A stretch of DNA of 64,000 nucleotides from Azonexus sp. Lineage in GTDB: Bacteria; Pseudomonadota; Gammaproteobacteria; Burkholderiales; Rhodocyclaceae. The notes below the pieces were generated by a model. It was not told the DNA's origin. It worked only from the letters and a program-made list of their open reading frames with translations, and searched no databases. The first letter of the stretch is position 1, and each line of letters begins with the position of its first letter. The position numbers were made by a program, and so were the translations under genes. Location of the stretch: the NCBI RefSeq assembly GCF_030824335.1, contig NZ_JAVBXX010000006.1:248001-312000 (forward strand), given 5' to 3'. This document shows, piece after piece, positions 9,415 through 18,016 of this stretch.

Positions 9415-10752
9415 TCAGACTTGCTGGTATTCCATGCCATTCTGTTGCAAGCCTACGAGATTCACGTTCATGCTTAAACTGGCTACGTCGGAGAGAAATT
9501 TGGCTTGACCATTGTTCTCGATATAGTCGATGCAAACGGCTTTTAGATCATCAAACTGGCTGCCGGTGATACTGGGGAGAACATTGTGGATGGTTTGAGC
9601 TGCCAAGTCTGTGTTGATGTTGGGTACAAGGTTGTTTTGAATGGCCAATTCAAACAGGGATTGAAGTGAATTGCCTTGGTCCAAAAGCCGAAGAATGGCG
9701 CCGCGTGTTGGCAGGTCATTTTCTAGCGCGGGAGCAATGGTCGCGATAAGTTGCATTGTTTCCAGCGCATTGTCCGTGATGTCCCAGGCAATCTTCTTGT
9801 CGGAGAAGCGTAGGCGTTCGATCTCTTCGAGGCGGTCAAGTAGCTTGAGCTTGCCGGTGTTATTGTCGGAGAGTTCGATGCTCCATTCGCTGGAAATATT
9901 CAACACATTGTCGCCAGCAGGTGAAATTTCGACCTGGTGTTGAGCAAGCGGAATAAATACCTCATCGATACCGCTGTTGCCATCGATCAGGATGCCTGTT
10001 TCGGTGGCCCGGTAGACTGATCCATCGGTACTGGTGAATTGGGTATCGTTGTTTTGTGTCCAAAGCGTATAGCTATTGAGCGCGAATAACTCATCGGCTG
10101 CGGTGCCACTTCGCTGCTTATCGCCGGAGGATATTCCGACCCGGATACCAGCCGAAATTGGTGGGCCATAGAGATATTGCAGGGCAGCAATGTCGTACGT
10201 GCGTAGATTCAGATCATCTTGCCCGGTAAAGTTGTAGGACATGACCGTGTTGCCGGTATTGTCTTTGTCACTTGATAAATAGGGGCCTTCATCGTCGGGC
10301 GAATAATGTCCCGGATGCTTGAGGCCCAAGGCATGAAGAATTTCGTGAATGATCGTACTTTGAAAGTTTGATGAGTCAATTGTCTCGTCGTCATAGACGA
10401 TCTGGGTGACGTATTGACTCAAGCTATCCTTGTATCGATGTTGAGCATATCCCGCCAGATCTGTGGCGGTGATGGAAGACAAACCGAGCAGGATGCGAGC
10501 CTGGTTTTCCGGAAGCAGAACGAAATCAACGCCACAAGCCTGTTCGACTAAGGCCAGCGCCTCAAGGATGTTTTGCTCGTAAATATCCAGGTTTTTACTG
10601 GTCAACGACTGGAAAGTGGTTTCCGGCCAGTCGCCTGGACGGGAGAGTAAAAAATTGACCCCGATTTGCACGGGCGTGCCAATCGGAAAGTCACTGTTTT
10701 TGTAGGTATAGCTGCTGTCCAGCAGGGTTTGTATATCGTTGGTGGTAACCAT
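9415..10752 (-). CDS. serralysin-like zinc metalloprotease without RTX repeats
   Basis: 445 residues. The metzincin zinc site HEILHALGLKH is at residues 136-146 and the Met-turn TVMSYN at about 169-174, followed by YDIAALQYLYGP as in the serralysin (M10) family. The C-terminal half contains IERLRFSDKKIAWD, a segment that in many secreted proteobacterial proteins leads into DUF4214 repeats. No signal peptide is seen, and none of the glycine-rich GGxGxDxux repeats usual for type I secretion substrates. The export route is therefore unclear. No ABC exporter, membrane fusion protein or inhibitor gene adjoins it. Confidence 0.75.
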   Translation of the reverse strand: MVTTNDIQTLLDSSYTYKNSDFPIGTPVQIGVNFLLSRPGDWPETTFQSLTSKNLDIYEQNILEALALVEQACGVDFVLLPENQARILLGLSSITATDLAGYAQHRYKDSLSQYVTQIVYDDETIDSSNFQSTIIHEILHALGLKHPGHYSPDDEGPYLSSDKDNTGNTVMSYNFTGQDDLNLRTYDIAALQYLYGPPISAGIRVGISSGDKQRSGTAADELFALNSYTLWTQNNDTQFTSTDGSVYRATETGILIDGNSGIDEVFIPLAQHQVEISPAGDNVLNISSEWSIELSDNNTGKLKLLDRLEEIERLRFSDKKIAWDITDNALETMQLIATIAPALENDLPTRGAILRLLDQGNSLQSLFELAIQNNLVPNINTDLAAQTIHNVLPSITGSQFDDLKAVCIDYIENNGQAKFLSDVASLSMNVNLVGLQQNGMEYQQV

Positions 10753-10857
10753 CTCGGTATCGTTGGCGCGGCAGGGAGGTTAAGTAAATTTGCTCGCAAC
10801 GCAGATTCCAGATTCGCAATTCTGCTGGAGCAGGATGGAAAACGCTTGACCGTGAAA

Positions 10858-11688
10858 TTACTTCAAACCGAGCCTTTTGCATATCTCGACGGTTAGTGCG
10901 GATTGGTTCATCGAGTAAAAGTGCAGTCCGGGTGCTCCCCCCTTTAGCAGGCGTTCGCACAGTTGCGTTACCGAATCTAGGCCGAAGGCGCGAATGGCGT
11001 CGGTATCGTCGCCGAAGCTTTCAAATTTCTTCCGCATCCAGCGCGGGATGTCGGCGCCGCAGGCGTCGGAGAAACGGGCGAGTTTGGTGAAGCCGACAAT
11101 GGGCATGATGCCGGGAATGATCGGTACATCGACGCCAAGTGCTTTTGCTTCGTCGACGAAGTGGAAGTACGCGTCAGCATTGTAGAAATACTGCGTGATA
11201 GCCGAATTGGCACCGGCGTTTACCTTGCGCACGAAGGCGTCGAGGTCGTCCTTCGGGCTGCGGGCTTGCGGATGCCACTCCGGGTAGGCGGCGACTTCGA
11301 TGCTGAACCAGTCACCGGTTTCGGCGCGGATGAATTCGACCAGTTCGTTGGCGTAGCGAAACTCACCGGTTTCAGCCATCCCCGAGGGGAGATCGCCGCG
11401 CAAGGCAACGGTGCGCTTGATGCCGGCGGCTTTGTATTCGCCTAGGATTTCGCGGATCGATTCGCGGCTTGATCCGATGCACGAGAGGTGTGGTGCAGCA
11501 TCGAAGCCTTCGGCAGCAATTTCCTTGACGACGGAGAAGGTGCGTTCGCGGGTCGAACCGCCCGCACCGTAGGTTACGGAGAAAAATTGTGGGTTCAGTT
11601 TTGCCAGTTCGGCACGTGTCGACCGCAGTTTTTCAATCCCCTCAGGGGTTTGCGGTGGGAAAAATTCGATGGAAATTTCAGTATTCAT
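10858..11688 (-). CDS. metF: 5,10-methylenetetrahydrofolate reductase
   Basis: 276 residues, full length. N-terminal SIEFFPPQTPEG, VTYGAGGS, RGDLP and the NAGANSAITQYFY flavin-site region are typical MetF. It reduces methylene-THF to 5-methyl-THF with FAD and NADH, giving the methyl group for homocysteine remethylation. Its ATG overlaps the tlyA stop as ATGA, so it is translationally coupled and last in the ahcY-tlyA-metF run; it therefore shares control by the SAH riboswitch if read-through occurs. Confidence 0.96.
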   Translation of the reverse strand: MNTEISIEFFPPQTPEGIEKLRSTRAELAKLNPQFFSVTYGAGGSTRERTFSVVKEIAAEGFDAAPHLSCIGSSRESIREILGEYKAAGIKRTVALRGDLPSGMAETGEFRYANELVEFIRAETGDWFSIEVAAYPEWHPQARSPKDDLDAFVRKVNAGANSAITQYFYNADAYFHFVDEAKALGVDVPIIPGIMPIVGFTKLARFSDACGADIPRWMRKKFESFGDDTDAIRAFGLDSVTQLCERLLKGGAPGLHFYSMNQSALTVEICKRLGLK

Positions 11689-12524
11689 TTGTTCAACCAG
11701 ATGAAGAATTCGCGGTTGCCATCACCGCCGGTAATTGGACTATCCAGCCAGGCTTTTACGGTCAACCCGAGATTTTGGGCATTTTCCCTGAATTTGGCTT
11801 CGACGCTACGGTAAAGCGCTGGGTCGCGCACGATGCCACCCTTGCCGATATTGCCCGGCCCGACTTCGAATTGCGGTTTGATCAGCAGCAGCAGATCACC
11901 GTTGTTGGCCAGCAGTGCCGGCAACTGCGGCAGGATCAGTGTCATCGAGATGAAGGACACATCGCCGACGATCAGGTCGAAACCATAGTCCGGCATCGCG
12001 TCGCCGAGATCGGCTGCGCTCAGCGCGCGACAGTTGATGCCTTCGAGCGCCGTGACGCGGGCGTCGTTTTTCAGCCTGCCGTGCAGTTGACCGTGACCAA
12101 CATCGACGCCAACGACGCGTTGGGCACCCGACTGCAGCAGGCAATCGGTGAAGCCGCCGGTGGATTGGCCGACGTCGAGGCAAGTCTTACCGGTGACGGC
12201 CAGGCCGGTTTCGGTCAGTGCGCCAAGCAGTTTAAAGGCGCCGCGCGAAACGTAGCGGTCATTGTCGTCATCGACTACGGTCAACGCGGCGTCCGGCGGC
12301 AATTCAATCGACGGTTTGGCCAGCGGCGCACCATCGAGCAAAACCCGACCGGCGGCGATCAGCTTTTGCGCTTGCGTGCGCGATGTGGCCAGCTTGCGCT
12401 GGACCAGCAAGGCATCGGCGCGTTGCAGCCCGCCACGGTCGACAGGTTTTTTTGCGGACTTTTCATCCGCTTTTGCCAGATTTGGCCGCCCACCTTGGCG
12501 GGCATGGAAAGAGTTCATGCTCAT
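11685..12524 (-). CDS. tlyA: TlyA family rRNA 2'-O-methyltransferase / hemolysin A-like
   Basis: 279 residues. An N-terminal S4 RNA-binding domain (about 33-95, RADALLVQRKLATSRTQAQK) precedes an FtsJ-type SAM methyltransferase with SRGAFKLLGAL, CLDVGQSTGGFTD, VGDVSFISM and KPQFEVG, which keep the K-D-K-E catalytic set of the family. Members 2'-O-methylate cytidines in 16S/23S rRNA; the hemolysin name is historical. It makes SAH as product and sits directly behind ahcY, which removes SAH. The basic 30-residue N-terminal extension is probably flexible. Confidence 0.88.
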   Translation of the reverse strand: MSMNSFHARQGGRPNLAKADEKSAKKPVDRGGLQRADALLVQRKLATSRTQAQKLIAAGRVLLDGAPLAKPSIELPPDAALTVVDDDNDRYVSRGAFKLLGALTETGLAVTGKTCLDVGQSTGGFTDCLLQSGAQRVVGVDVGHGQLHGRLKNDARVTALEGINCRALSAADLGDAMPDYGFDLIVGDVSFISMTLILPQLPALLANNGDLLLLIKPQFEVGPGNIGKGGIVRDPALYRSVEAKFRENAQNLGLTVKAWLDSPITGGDGNREFFIWLNK

Positions 12525-12554
12525 CGATGGACGGCCTGTTCGGGCTGCTGCTTC

Positions 12555-13967
12555 TTAGTAGCGGTAGTGGTCGGCCTTGTACGGGCCTTCCTTCGGTACG
12601 CTGATGTAGGCGGCCTGTTCGTCGGTCAGCTCGGACAATTGGGCGTTCAGCGTCTTCAGTTGCAGACGGGCAACCTTTTCATCGAGGTGCTTGGGTAGCG
12701 TGTAGACGCCGACCGGGTACTTGTTCGAACCCTTGACCGCTTCCGTCCACAGTTCGATCTGGGCGATGGTCTGGTTCGCGAAGCTGGAACTCATCACGTA
12801 GGACGGGTGACCAGTACCGCAGCCGAGATTGACCAGGCGACCCTTGGCCAACAGGATGATGCGCTTGCCGTCCGGGAAGATGACGTGGTCGACCTGCGGC
12901 TTGATCTCTTCCCACTGGTACTTCTCGATCGAGGCGACATCGATTTCGTTATCGAAGTGACCGATGTTGCAGACGATGGCGTTGTTCTTCATCTTGACCA
13001 TGTGGTCATGGGTGATGACGTGGAAGTTGCCGGTCGTGGTGACGAAGATGTCAGCCTTGTCGGCGGCGTATTCCATGGTGACGACGCGGTAGCCTTCCAT
13101 CGCGGCCTGCAGGGCGCAGATCGGGTCGATTTCGGTAACCCAGACCTGGGCCGACAGGGCGCGCATGGCCTGGGCCGAGCCCTTGCCCACGTCGCCGTAG
13201 CCGGCGATGACGGCAATCTTGCCGGCGATCATCACGTCGGTGGCGCGCTTGATGCCGTCGACGAGCGATTCGCGGCAGCCGTAGAGGTTGTCGAACTTGG
13301 ACTTGGTCACCGAGTCATTGACGTTGATGCCCGGGAACTTGAGTTCGCCGCGCGCATGCATCTGGTACAGGCGATGCACGCCGGTGGTGGTTTCTTCGGT
13401 GACGCCCTTGATCTGGGCCAGGCGTACGGAATACCAGGTCGGATCGACAGCCAGCTTGGCCTTGATGGCGGCGAAGAGGATGGTTTCTTCTTCCGAACCC
13501 GGCTTGGCCAGAATCGAGATGTCCTTCTCGGCACGGGCGCCGAGATGCAGCAGCAGGGTGGCATCGCCGCCGTCGTCGAGGATCATATTCGAGTAGCCGC
13601 CATCGGCCCATTCGAAGATGCGGTGGGTGTAATCCCAGTAATCGACCAGGGTTTCGCCCTTGACGGCGAAGACCGGGATGTTCTGCGCGGCGATCGCGGC
13701 CGCGGCGTGATCCTGCGTCGAGAAGATGTTGCACGAGGCCCAGCGGACTTCGGCGCCGAGCGCGGTCAGCGTCTCGATCAGCACGGCGGTCTGGATGGTC
13801 ATGTGCAGCGAACCGGTGATGCGCGCGCCCTTGAGCGGCTGGGTCTTCGCGAATTCTTCGCGAATGGCCATCAGGCCGGGCATTTCGCCTTCGGCAATGA
13901 GGATTTCCTTGCGACCCCAGTCGGCAAGGTTGATGTCAGCGATGACGTAGTCTTTGAATTCAGCCAC
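12555..13967 (-). CDS. ahcY: adenosylhomocysteinase (SAH hydrolase)
   Basis: 470 residues. [51 protein letters not shown], the NAD-binding [14 protein letters not shown] and the C-terminal KADHYRY are all diagnostic. It splits SAH to adenosine and homocysteine, relieving product inhibition of methyltransferases. The GTG start at 13967 has TTAGGAG six bases ahead. The leader upstream carries an SAH riboswitch, so expression should rise with SAH. The gene heads the ahcY-tlyA-metF group. Confidence 0.97.
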   Translation of the reverse strand: MAEFKDYVIADINLADWGRKEILIAEGEMPGLMAIREEFAKTQPLKGARITGSLHMTIQTAVLIETLTALGAEVRWASCNIFSTQDHAAAAIAAQNIPVFAVKGETLVDYWDYTHRIFEWADGGYSNMILDDGGDATLLLHLGARAEKDISILAKPGSEEETILFAAIKAKLAVDPTWYSVRLAQIKGVTEETTTGVHRLYQMHARGELKFPGINVNDSVTKSKFDNLYGCRESLVDGIKRATDVMIAGKIAVIAGYGDVGKGSAQAMRALSAQVWVTEIDPICALQAAMEGYRVVTMEYAADKADIFVTTTGNFHVITHDHMVKMKNNAIVCNIGHFDNEIDVASIEKYQWEEIKPQVDHVIFPDGKRIILLAKGRLVNLGCGTGHPSYVMSSSFANQTIAQIELWTEAVKGSNKYPVGVYTLPKHLDEKVARLQLKTLNAQLSELTDEQAAYISVPKEGPYKADHYRY

Positions 13968-14003
13968 AGTAAGCTCCTAAATAACTGTGACGGGGAGGGG
14001 AAT

Positions 14004-14120
14004 AACGGCGTTGTTGCTCACCGGCGGCCCCCTGCGCCCGGCAGGGTTGATCAGTGAGCGCCGTTTTAAACCGAGCCTGGGAGTGATGTTGATCATCTGG
14101 CTCCTGCAGCGCCCCTCGGT
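14004..14120 (-). promoter_or_regulatory. SAH riboswitch in the ahcY leader
   Basis: Read leftward, the leader contains the conserved pieces of the S-adenosylhomocysteine riboswitch in order: CCGAGGGGCGCTGCA (14105-14119), CCCAGGCTCGG (14071-14081) and AACGGCGCTCAC (14054-14065). P1 pairs CCGAG with CTCGG. Downstream, GTGAGC (14016-14021) and CGCCGTT (14004-14010) are complementary to the aptamer's own AACGGCGCTCAC, so an alternative helix enclosing a CCCTGC/GCAGGG stem can form without ligand. This fits the known ON behaviour of the class. The ahcY ribosome site lies past the alternative helix, and no T-run follows it. Confidence 0.93.
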
Positions 14121-14129
14121 AGGTGGCGG

Positions 14130-14135
14130 ATTATA
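14130..14135 (-). promoter_or_regulatory. -10 box of the ahcY promoter
   Basis: A perfect TATAAT read leftward, placed so that transcription would begin near 14123, right at the 5' edge of the riboswitch aptamer. No good -35 is found at the right distance, which suggests an activator or a weak promoter. Confidence 0.6.
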
Positions 14136-14164
14136 CGCTAGCTATCGTGAGGAGACTGATTTGT

Positions 14165-14368
14165 TCAACAACTACTCCTGCGGCGAGCGATGAGCAGGGC
14201 GTGGATATTCATGAGCTGCGCCTGAACCGTGGCTCTAGCATCGGCCAAGTTGTCGGCGTTTTTTACCCGGAAAATTTCGCTGCTGCCATCCCTGTAACGC
14301 ACCGCAGCGGTGTATTCAGCTTTTTCAGCGGGTACTTTTGTGGCGCGCCCTGAATAGCCTTTTGGCAT
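14165..14368 (-). CDS. small uncharacterised protein (67 residues)
   Basis: I do not recognise a named family. The frame has a good ribosome site (GGGGAG, six bases before ATG) and a protein-like sequence: a basic N-terminus (MPKGYSGRATKVP), an amphipathic strand-rich middle (YTAAVRYRDGSSEIFRVKN) and a helical end (ADARATVQAQLMNIHALL). No signal peptide or membrane segment is present. It lies upstream of the ahcY promoter in the same direction. A conserved small cytosolic protein is likely, but function is unknown. Confidence 0.55.
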   Translation of the reverse strand: MPKGYSGRATKVPAEKAEYTAAVRYRDGSSEIFRVKNADNLADARATVQAQLMNIHALLIARRRSSC

Positions 14369-14486
14369 TTTTGTCTCCCCATTGTTAGTTCAATGCATTA
14401 TACATATGCAAATTGAGTTTAACATTGTTGAGAGTATGGTTTTCGATGCCAGGCTAAAACTGCTATTGATTTGTTGCCAAAAGAAA

Positions 14487-15683
14487 TCAGCCGACCCAAT
14501 ACCGGTCGATGTCTTTGATCCCCCATTTTTGTGCATCTTCACGCCCGGCTATTTTTTCGGCACTGCGTGCCAGATCGATGGTTTCCGGCTTTATGTAGGC
14601 TTGCGAACGGGTCGAAAAAAAAGTCTTTACCTTGGGCGACAGCAGGGATTTTTCGCCTTGTTCAACCACGATGGCCAGTTTGCCCGATTCCAGCCTGACC
14701 AATGAACCGATCGGATAGATACCGAGACTTTTTACGAAGGCCTGGAATACTGCCGGATCAAAGTGACCTTTCCATTCGGCCATACGCTTGATCGACTCCG
14801 CCGGATCCCAGCCGGCCTTGTATGGACGGTTGGAGGTGATCGCATCATAAACATCGCACACCGCGCCCATTTTTGCGTAGAGGCTCATGCTGTCGTTGTT
14901 CAGGCCTTTTGGATAGCCGCTTCCATCAGCTTTTTCGTGGTGATGCAGGCAAACATCACGTGTGATCGCATTGATGCCTTTGCCTTGAAGCAGGAGTTTG
15001 TGTCCTTCTTCCGGATGGGTTTTAACGACAGCGAATTCTTCGTCGGTCAGTTTTCCTGGCTTGTTCAAAACCTCCATCGGGATCATGGCCTTGCCCAAGT
15101 CGTGCAGCAATCCAGCCATGCCTGCTTCCCGTGTTTCCTGCTCATCAAGGCCCAATTGGCGAGCCAGTGCGATCATCAGCGCACAGACTGCAACCGAATG
15201 CATATAAGTGTAGTCATCGGCTGTTTTTAGCCGTGCCAGACTGATCAGCGCACCGGGGTTGCGCATGACCGAATTGGAGATTTCCTCGACGAGTGGAGCG
15301 GCAGCCTCTGCTTCGATGGCCTTGCCCATGCGTGCTTCCTGAAACATCGAGAGCACGGCTTCCTTGCCCTTGTTGACGATCTGGCCGGCTTTTTTTACTT
15401 CGTCGGCAAAGGTCGCCTTGTTTTGCACTACCGGTGGTTCTGCGGGAATATCTTCTGCCGCAAGAATTTCGGTGCATGCGGAGACATTCTGCGGGGCAAT
15501 GTCTTTGCCTTTGGTTGCATCAATCCAGACTTCGGTGATATTGCTTTCCCGGATCAGCACAAGGTCATTCGGATCGACCAGAACAAATTTTGTCCGCCAG
15601 AACGGATGGTCAAGCCAAGCGCCACAAAATGCTTGCAGGTGCATGCCGAGGGTGAGTTGGTCGACGGGTATTTTTCTTAGCAT
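14487..15683 (-). CDS. HD-GYP domain cyclic-di-GMP phosphodiesterase
   Basis: 398 residues. The N-terminal domain (about 1-90, MLRKIPVDQLTLGMHLQAF) is the DUF3391 type often fused to HD-GYP. The HD-GYP domain (about 150-330) has GLLHDLGKAMIP for the HD pair and HHEKADGSGYPKGL carrying the GYP motif, so metal-dependent hydrolysis of c-di-GMP is expected. No membrane segment or receiver domain is present. It is downstream of metK, separated by a clear terminator, so it is probably transcribed from its own promoter. Confidence 0.9.
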   Translation of the reverse strand: MLRKIPVDQLTLGMHLQAFCGAWLDHPFWRTKFVLVDPNDLVLIRESNITEVWIDATKGKDIAPQNVSACTEILAAEDIPAEPPVVQNKATFADEVKKAGQIVNKGKEAVLSMFQEARMGKAIEAEAAAPLVEEISNSVMRNPGALISLARLKTADDYTYMHSVAVCALMIALARQLGLDEQETREAGMAGLLHDLGKAMIPMEVLNKPGKLTDEEFAVVKTHPEEGHKLLLQGKGINAITRDVCLHHHEKADGSGYPKGLNNDSMSLYAKMGAVCDVYDAITSNRPYKAGWDPAESIKRMAEWKGHFDPAVFQAFVKSLGIYPIGSLVRLESGKLAIVVEQGEKSLLSPKVKTFFSTRSQAYIKPETIDLARSAEKIAGREDAQKWGIKDIDRYWVG

Positions 15684-15700
15684 ATCGCATGATTCTAACG

Positions 15701-15729
15701 AAAAAAAAGGGAAGCCGTGAGGCTTCCCC
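15701..15729 (-). terminator. intrinsic terminator after metK
   Basis: Read leftward: GGGAAGCC, a TCAC loop, GGCTTCCC and then eight T. It lies between the metK stop and the HD-GYP start. Confidence 0.92.
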
Positions 15730-15748
15730 TGTGTATGGCCTGGATCGC

Positions 15749-16912
15749 TTAAAGGCCAGCGTCGCTACGCAATACTGCGGCGCGGTCAGTGGCTTCCCAG
15801 GTAAATTCCGGCTCGTCGCGGCCGAAGTGACCATATGCCGCGGTTTTCTGGTAAATCGGGCGGAGCAGGTCAAGCATGTTGACGATGCCTTTCGGGCGCA
15901 GATCGAAATGTTTCTGGATCAGGGCGGTTAGCGTTTCGTTGCTGACTTTTCCAGTACCGAAGGTATCGACCATGATCGACGTCGGGTGGGCGACGCCGAT
16001 GGCATAGGATATCTGGACCAGGCATTTACTGGCCAGGCCGGCGGCAACGATGTTTTTTGCGACGTAGCGACCGGCATAGGCAGCAGAGCGGTCGACCTTG
16101 GAAGGGTCCTTGCCGGAAAAAGCCCCACCGCCGTGCGGCGCTGCGCCACCATAAGTGTCGACGATAATTTTTCGGCCAGTCAGGCCGCAGTCACCTTGTG
16201 GTCCGCCAACAACAAAACGGCCGGTCGGATTGACCAGATATTTGATGTCGCCCTTGATCAATTCCTTGGGGAGAACCGGCTTGATGATTTCTTCAATGGT
16301 GGCTTCACGCAGGTCGTCAAGGCTGATGTCAGGGGAGTGCTGGGTGGATAGCACAACGGTATCGATGGCGAAAGGCTTGCCATCGACGTACTTGATGGTG
16401 ACCTGCGACTTGGCATCCGGACGAGCCCAAGGCAGGCGGCCGTCCTTGCGCAGCAAGGCCTGGCGTTCGACCAAGCGATGCGACAGGTAGATCGGTAGCG
16501 GCATCAGTGACGGCGTTTCGTCGCAGGCGTAACCGAACATCAGGCCCTGGTCGCCTGCGCCTTGATCCAGATTGTTGTCGTAGGCCTTGTTTACGCCTTG
16601 GGCGATGTCCGGACTCTGTTTGTCATAGGCAACCAGGACAGCGCAGCCCTTGTAATCGATGCCGTAATCGGTGTTGTCGTAACCGATACGCTTGATCGTG
16701 TCGCGCGCGACCTGGATGTAATCGACATTGGCGTGCGTGGTGATTTCCCCGGCCAGTACGACCAAGCCGGTATTGCACAGGGTTTCGGCAGCAACCCGGG
16801 AGTGCGGGTCCTGCGCGAGAATCGCGTCCAGGATGGCGTCGGAAATCTGGTCGGCAACCTTGTCCGGGTGGCCTTCGGAAACCGATTCCGAGGTGAAGAA
16901 GTATTCGCTCAT
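15749..16912 (-). CDS. metK: S-adenosylmethionine synthetase
   Basis: 387 residues, usual length. The signatures [12 protein letters not shown] and GGGAFSGKD (ATP/metal-binding loops) and the N-terminal [13 protein letters not shown] are intact. It makes SAM from methionine and ATP. GGAG stands eight bases before the ATG. The 110-base leader contains structured elements described separately. With ahcY and metF in the same 6 kb, most of the methyl cycle is grouped here, though metK is a separate transcription unit. Confidence 0.97.
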   Translation of the reverse strand: MSEYFFTSESVSEGHPDKVADQISDAILDAILAQDPHSRVAAETLCNTGLVVLAGEITTHANVDYIQVARDTIKRIGYDNTDYGIDYKGCAVLVAYDKQSPDIAQGVNKAYDNNLDQGAGDQGLMFGYACDETPSLMPLPIYLSHRLVERQALLRKDGRLPWARPDAKSQVTIKYVDGKPFAIDTVVLSTQHSPDISLDDLREATIEEIIKPVLPKELIKGDIKYLVNPTGRFVVGGPQGDCGLTGRKIIVDTYGGAAPHGGGAFSGKDPSKVDRSAAYAGRYVAKNIVAAGLASKCLVQISYAIGVAHPTSIMVDTFGTGKVSNETLTALIQKHFDLRPKGIVNMLDLLRPIYQKTAAYGHFGRDEPEFTWEATDRAAVLRSDAGL

Positions 16913-16924
16913 GGTGCAGCTCCA

Positions 16925-17024
16925 GTGGTCCTTTGATCCGGCGCAACCAGCTTTGGACCACGAGCAGGCGACGCTTTAGCAGGATTTGTAAATCGCCCCG
17001 CAAGTTGTCTGTTTAACTCGGCGA
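16925..17024 (-). promoter_or_regulatory. structured metK leader, candidate cis-regulatory RNA
   Basis: Read leftward from the predicted start, TCGCC (near 17023) can pair with GGCGA (near 16993), and that same GGCGA can instead pair with a later TCGCC (near 16970), giving mutually exclusive stems. A third hairpin, GTGGTCC/GGACCAC (16925-16931 with 16955-16961), sits just before the metK ribosome site. The pattern suggests a regulatory leader, but I cannot assign a known riboswitch class. Confidence 0.45.
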
Positions 17025-17031
17025 TCAGATA

Positions 17032-17059
17032 ATATTAATCCTTTTGCGCCGGGTTTCAA
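17032..17059 (-). promoter_or_regulatory. probable sigma-70 promoter of metK
   Basis: Read leftward: TTGAAA, 16-base spacer, TAATAT. The predicted start near 17025 puts the competing helices at the very beginning of the transcript. Confidence 0.6.
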
Positions 17060-17072
17060 CCCCCGCACTCAC

Positions 17073-17912
17073 ATGGTCTTTCTCTTCCGTCTGCTTTCCC
17101 TGCTGCCGTTGCGCTTTTTGCATATTCTGGGGGCATGGCTTGGTCGTGTTGCCTATTGGCTGTCGCCGACCTATCGGCGCAATTTGCAAGAAAACATGGC
17201 GCAGGCAGGTTTTGACGAATCGCTGCATGCCGGGGCGGCCGAGGAAGCGGGCAAGCAGATGCTCGAACTGGCCCGCATCTGGATGCGGCCGCTTGATGCG
17301 GCATGCGCGCAAGTCGTCGAGGTCAAGGGCTGGGAGCATGTCGAGGCCGCCTTGCAGGCAAAAAAAGGGATCGTCTTTCTCACCCCGCATCTTGGCTGCT
17401 TTGAAATTGTCGGCCAGTATCTTTCGCGGATTGGCGACATCACGGTGCTCTATCGTCCGCCCAAATCGGCGGCGGCACAAAAAATGATTCTGGCCGGTCG
17501 GCAGCGGGAGCGCCAGCATCTGGCCCCCGCCGATTTGTCCGGCGTACGTTCGCTGATCAAGGCATTGAAAAAAGGCCAGATGGTCGGCATGTTGCCCGAT
17601 CAGGCACCGAAAAACGGCGAAGGTGTCTGGCTGAAATTTTTTGGCCGTCATGCCTACACCATGACCTTGGCTGCCCGTCTGACGGAAACCGGTGCGGCTT
17701 CCCTGCTGACCTGGGGAGAGCGATTGCCTGATGGGCGTGGCTATTGCCTGCATTTTCTGCCACCAAGTCAGCCATTGGCGGGTTCTACGGTCGACCGGGC
17801 GCAGCAGATAAATAGCGAAATTGAAGCGCTGATCCGCCAGCGCCCAACGCAATACCTTTGGGGCTATCACCGCTACAAGCGACCGCGTGGTGCCGAGGCG
17901 CCACCGGTCTGA
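17073..17912 (+). CDS. lipid A biosynthesis acyltransferase (LpxL/HtrB family)
   Basis: 279 residues. One N-terminal hydrophobic helix (LLSLLPLRFLHILGAWLG) anchors it to the inner membrane. The HX4E-type catalytic motif is PHLGCFE, followed by YRPPK and the DQAPKNGEGVW segment typical of the family. It adds a secondary acyl chain to Kdo-lipid A or to a lipid A precursor; chain length cannot be told. It is divergent from metK. Nothing else of lipid A synthesis adjoins it. Confidence 0.88.
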   Translation: MVFLFRLLSLLPLRFLHILGAWLGRVAYWLSPTYRRNLQENMAQAGFDESLHAGAAEEAGKQMLELARIWMRPLDAACAQVVEVKGWEHVEAALQAKKGIVFLTPHLGCFEIVGQYLSRIGDITVLYRPPKSAAAQKMILAGRQRERQHLAPADLSGVRSLIKALKKGQMVGMLPDQAPKNGEGVWLKFFGRHAYTMTLAARLTETGAASLLTWGERLPDGRGYCLHFLPPSQPLAGSTVDRAQQINSEIEALIRQRPTQYLWGYHRYKRPRGAEAPPV

Positions 17913-18016
17913 TTGAGCGTATGTGCGTTATCATGCTGCGCGCGTACGGACCGGGCCATCTCCGTGCGGGTTAACAACGAATCATCCGGGCCAACCAGAG
18001 AACATAGGTTTACAAC

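Noticed and set aside
9275..9535. An 86-residue leftward frame between the HDOD and protease genes
   Set aside because: Most of it lies in another frame of the protease gene; the remainder has no protein-like pattern.
9415..10752. RTX calcium-binding nonapeptide repeats in the metalloprotease
   Set aside because: No GGxGxD-type repeats are visible anywhere in the protein.
12807..14057. A 416-residue rightward frame opposite ahcY
   Set aside because: It mirrors the GC-rich codon pattern of ahcY on the other strand and would run through the riboswitch; a shadow frame.
16960..17025. The metK leader as a SAM-II riboswitch (GATTTA and GCTAAA words present)
   Set aside because: The words occur, but the required P1 hairpin and pseudoknot spacing are absent, so I only call it an unassigned structured leader.
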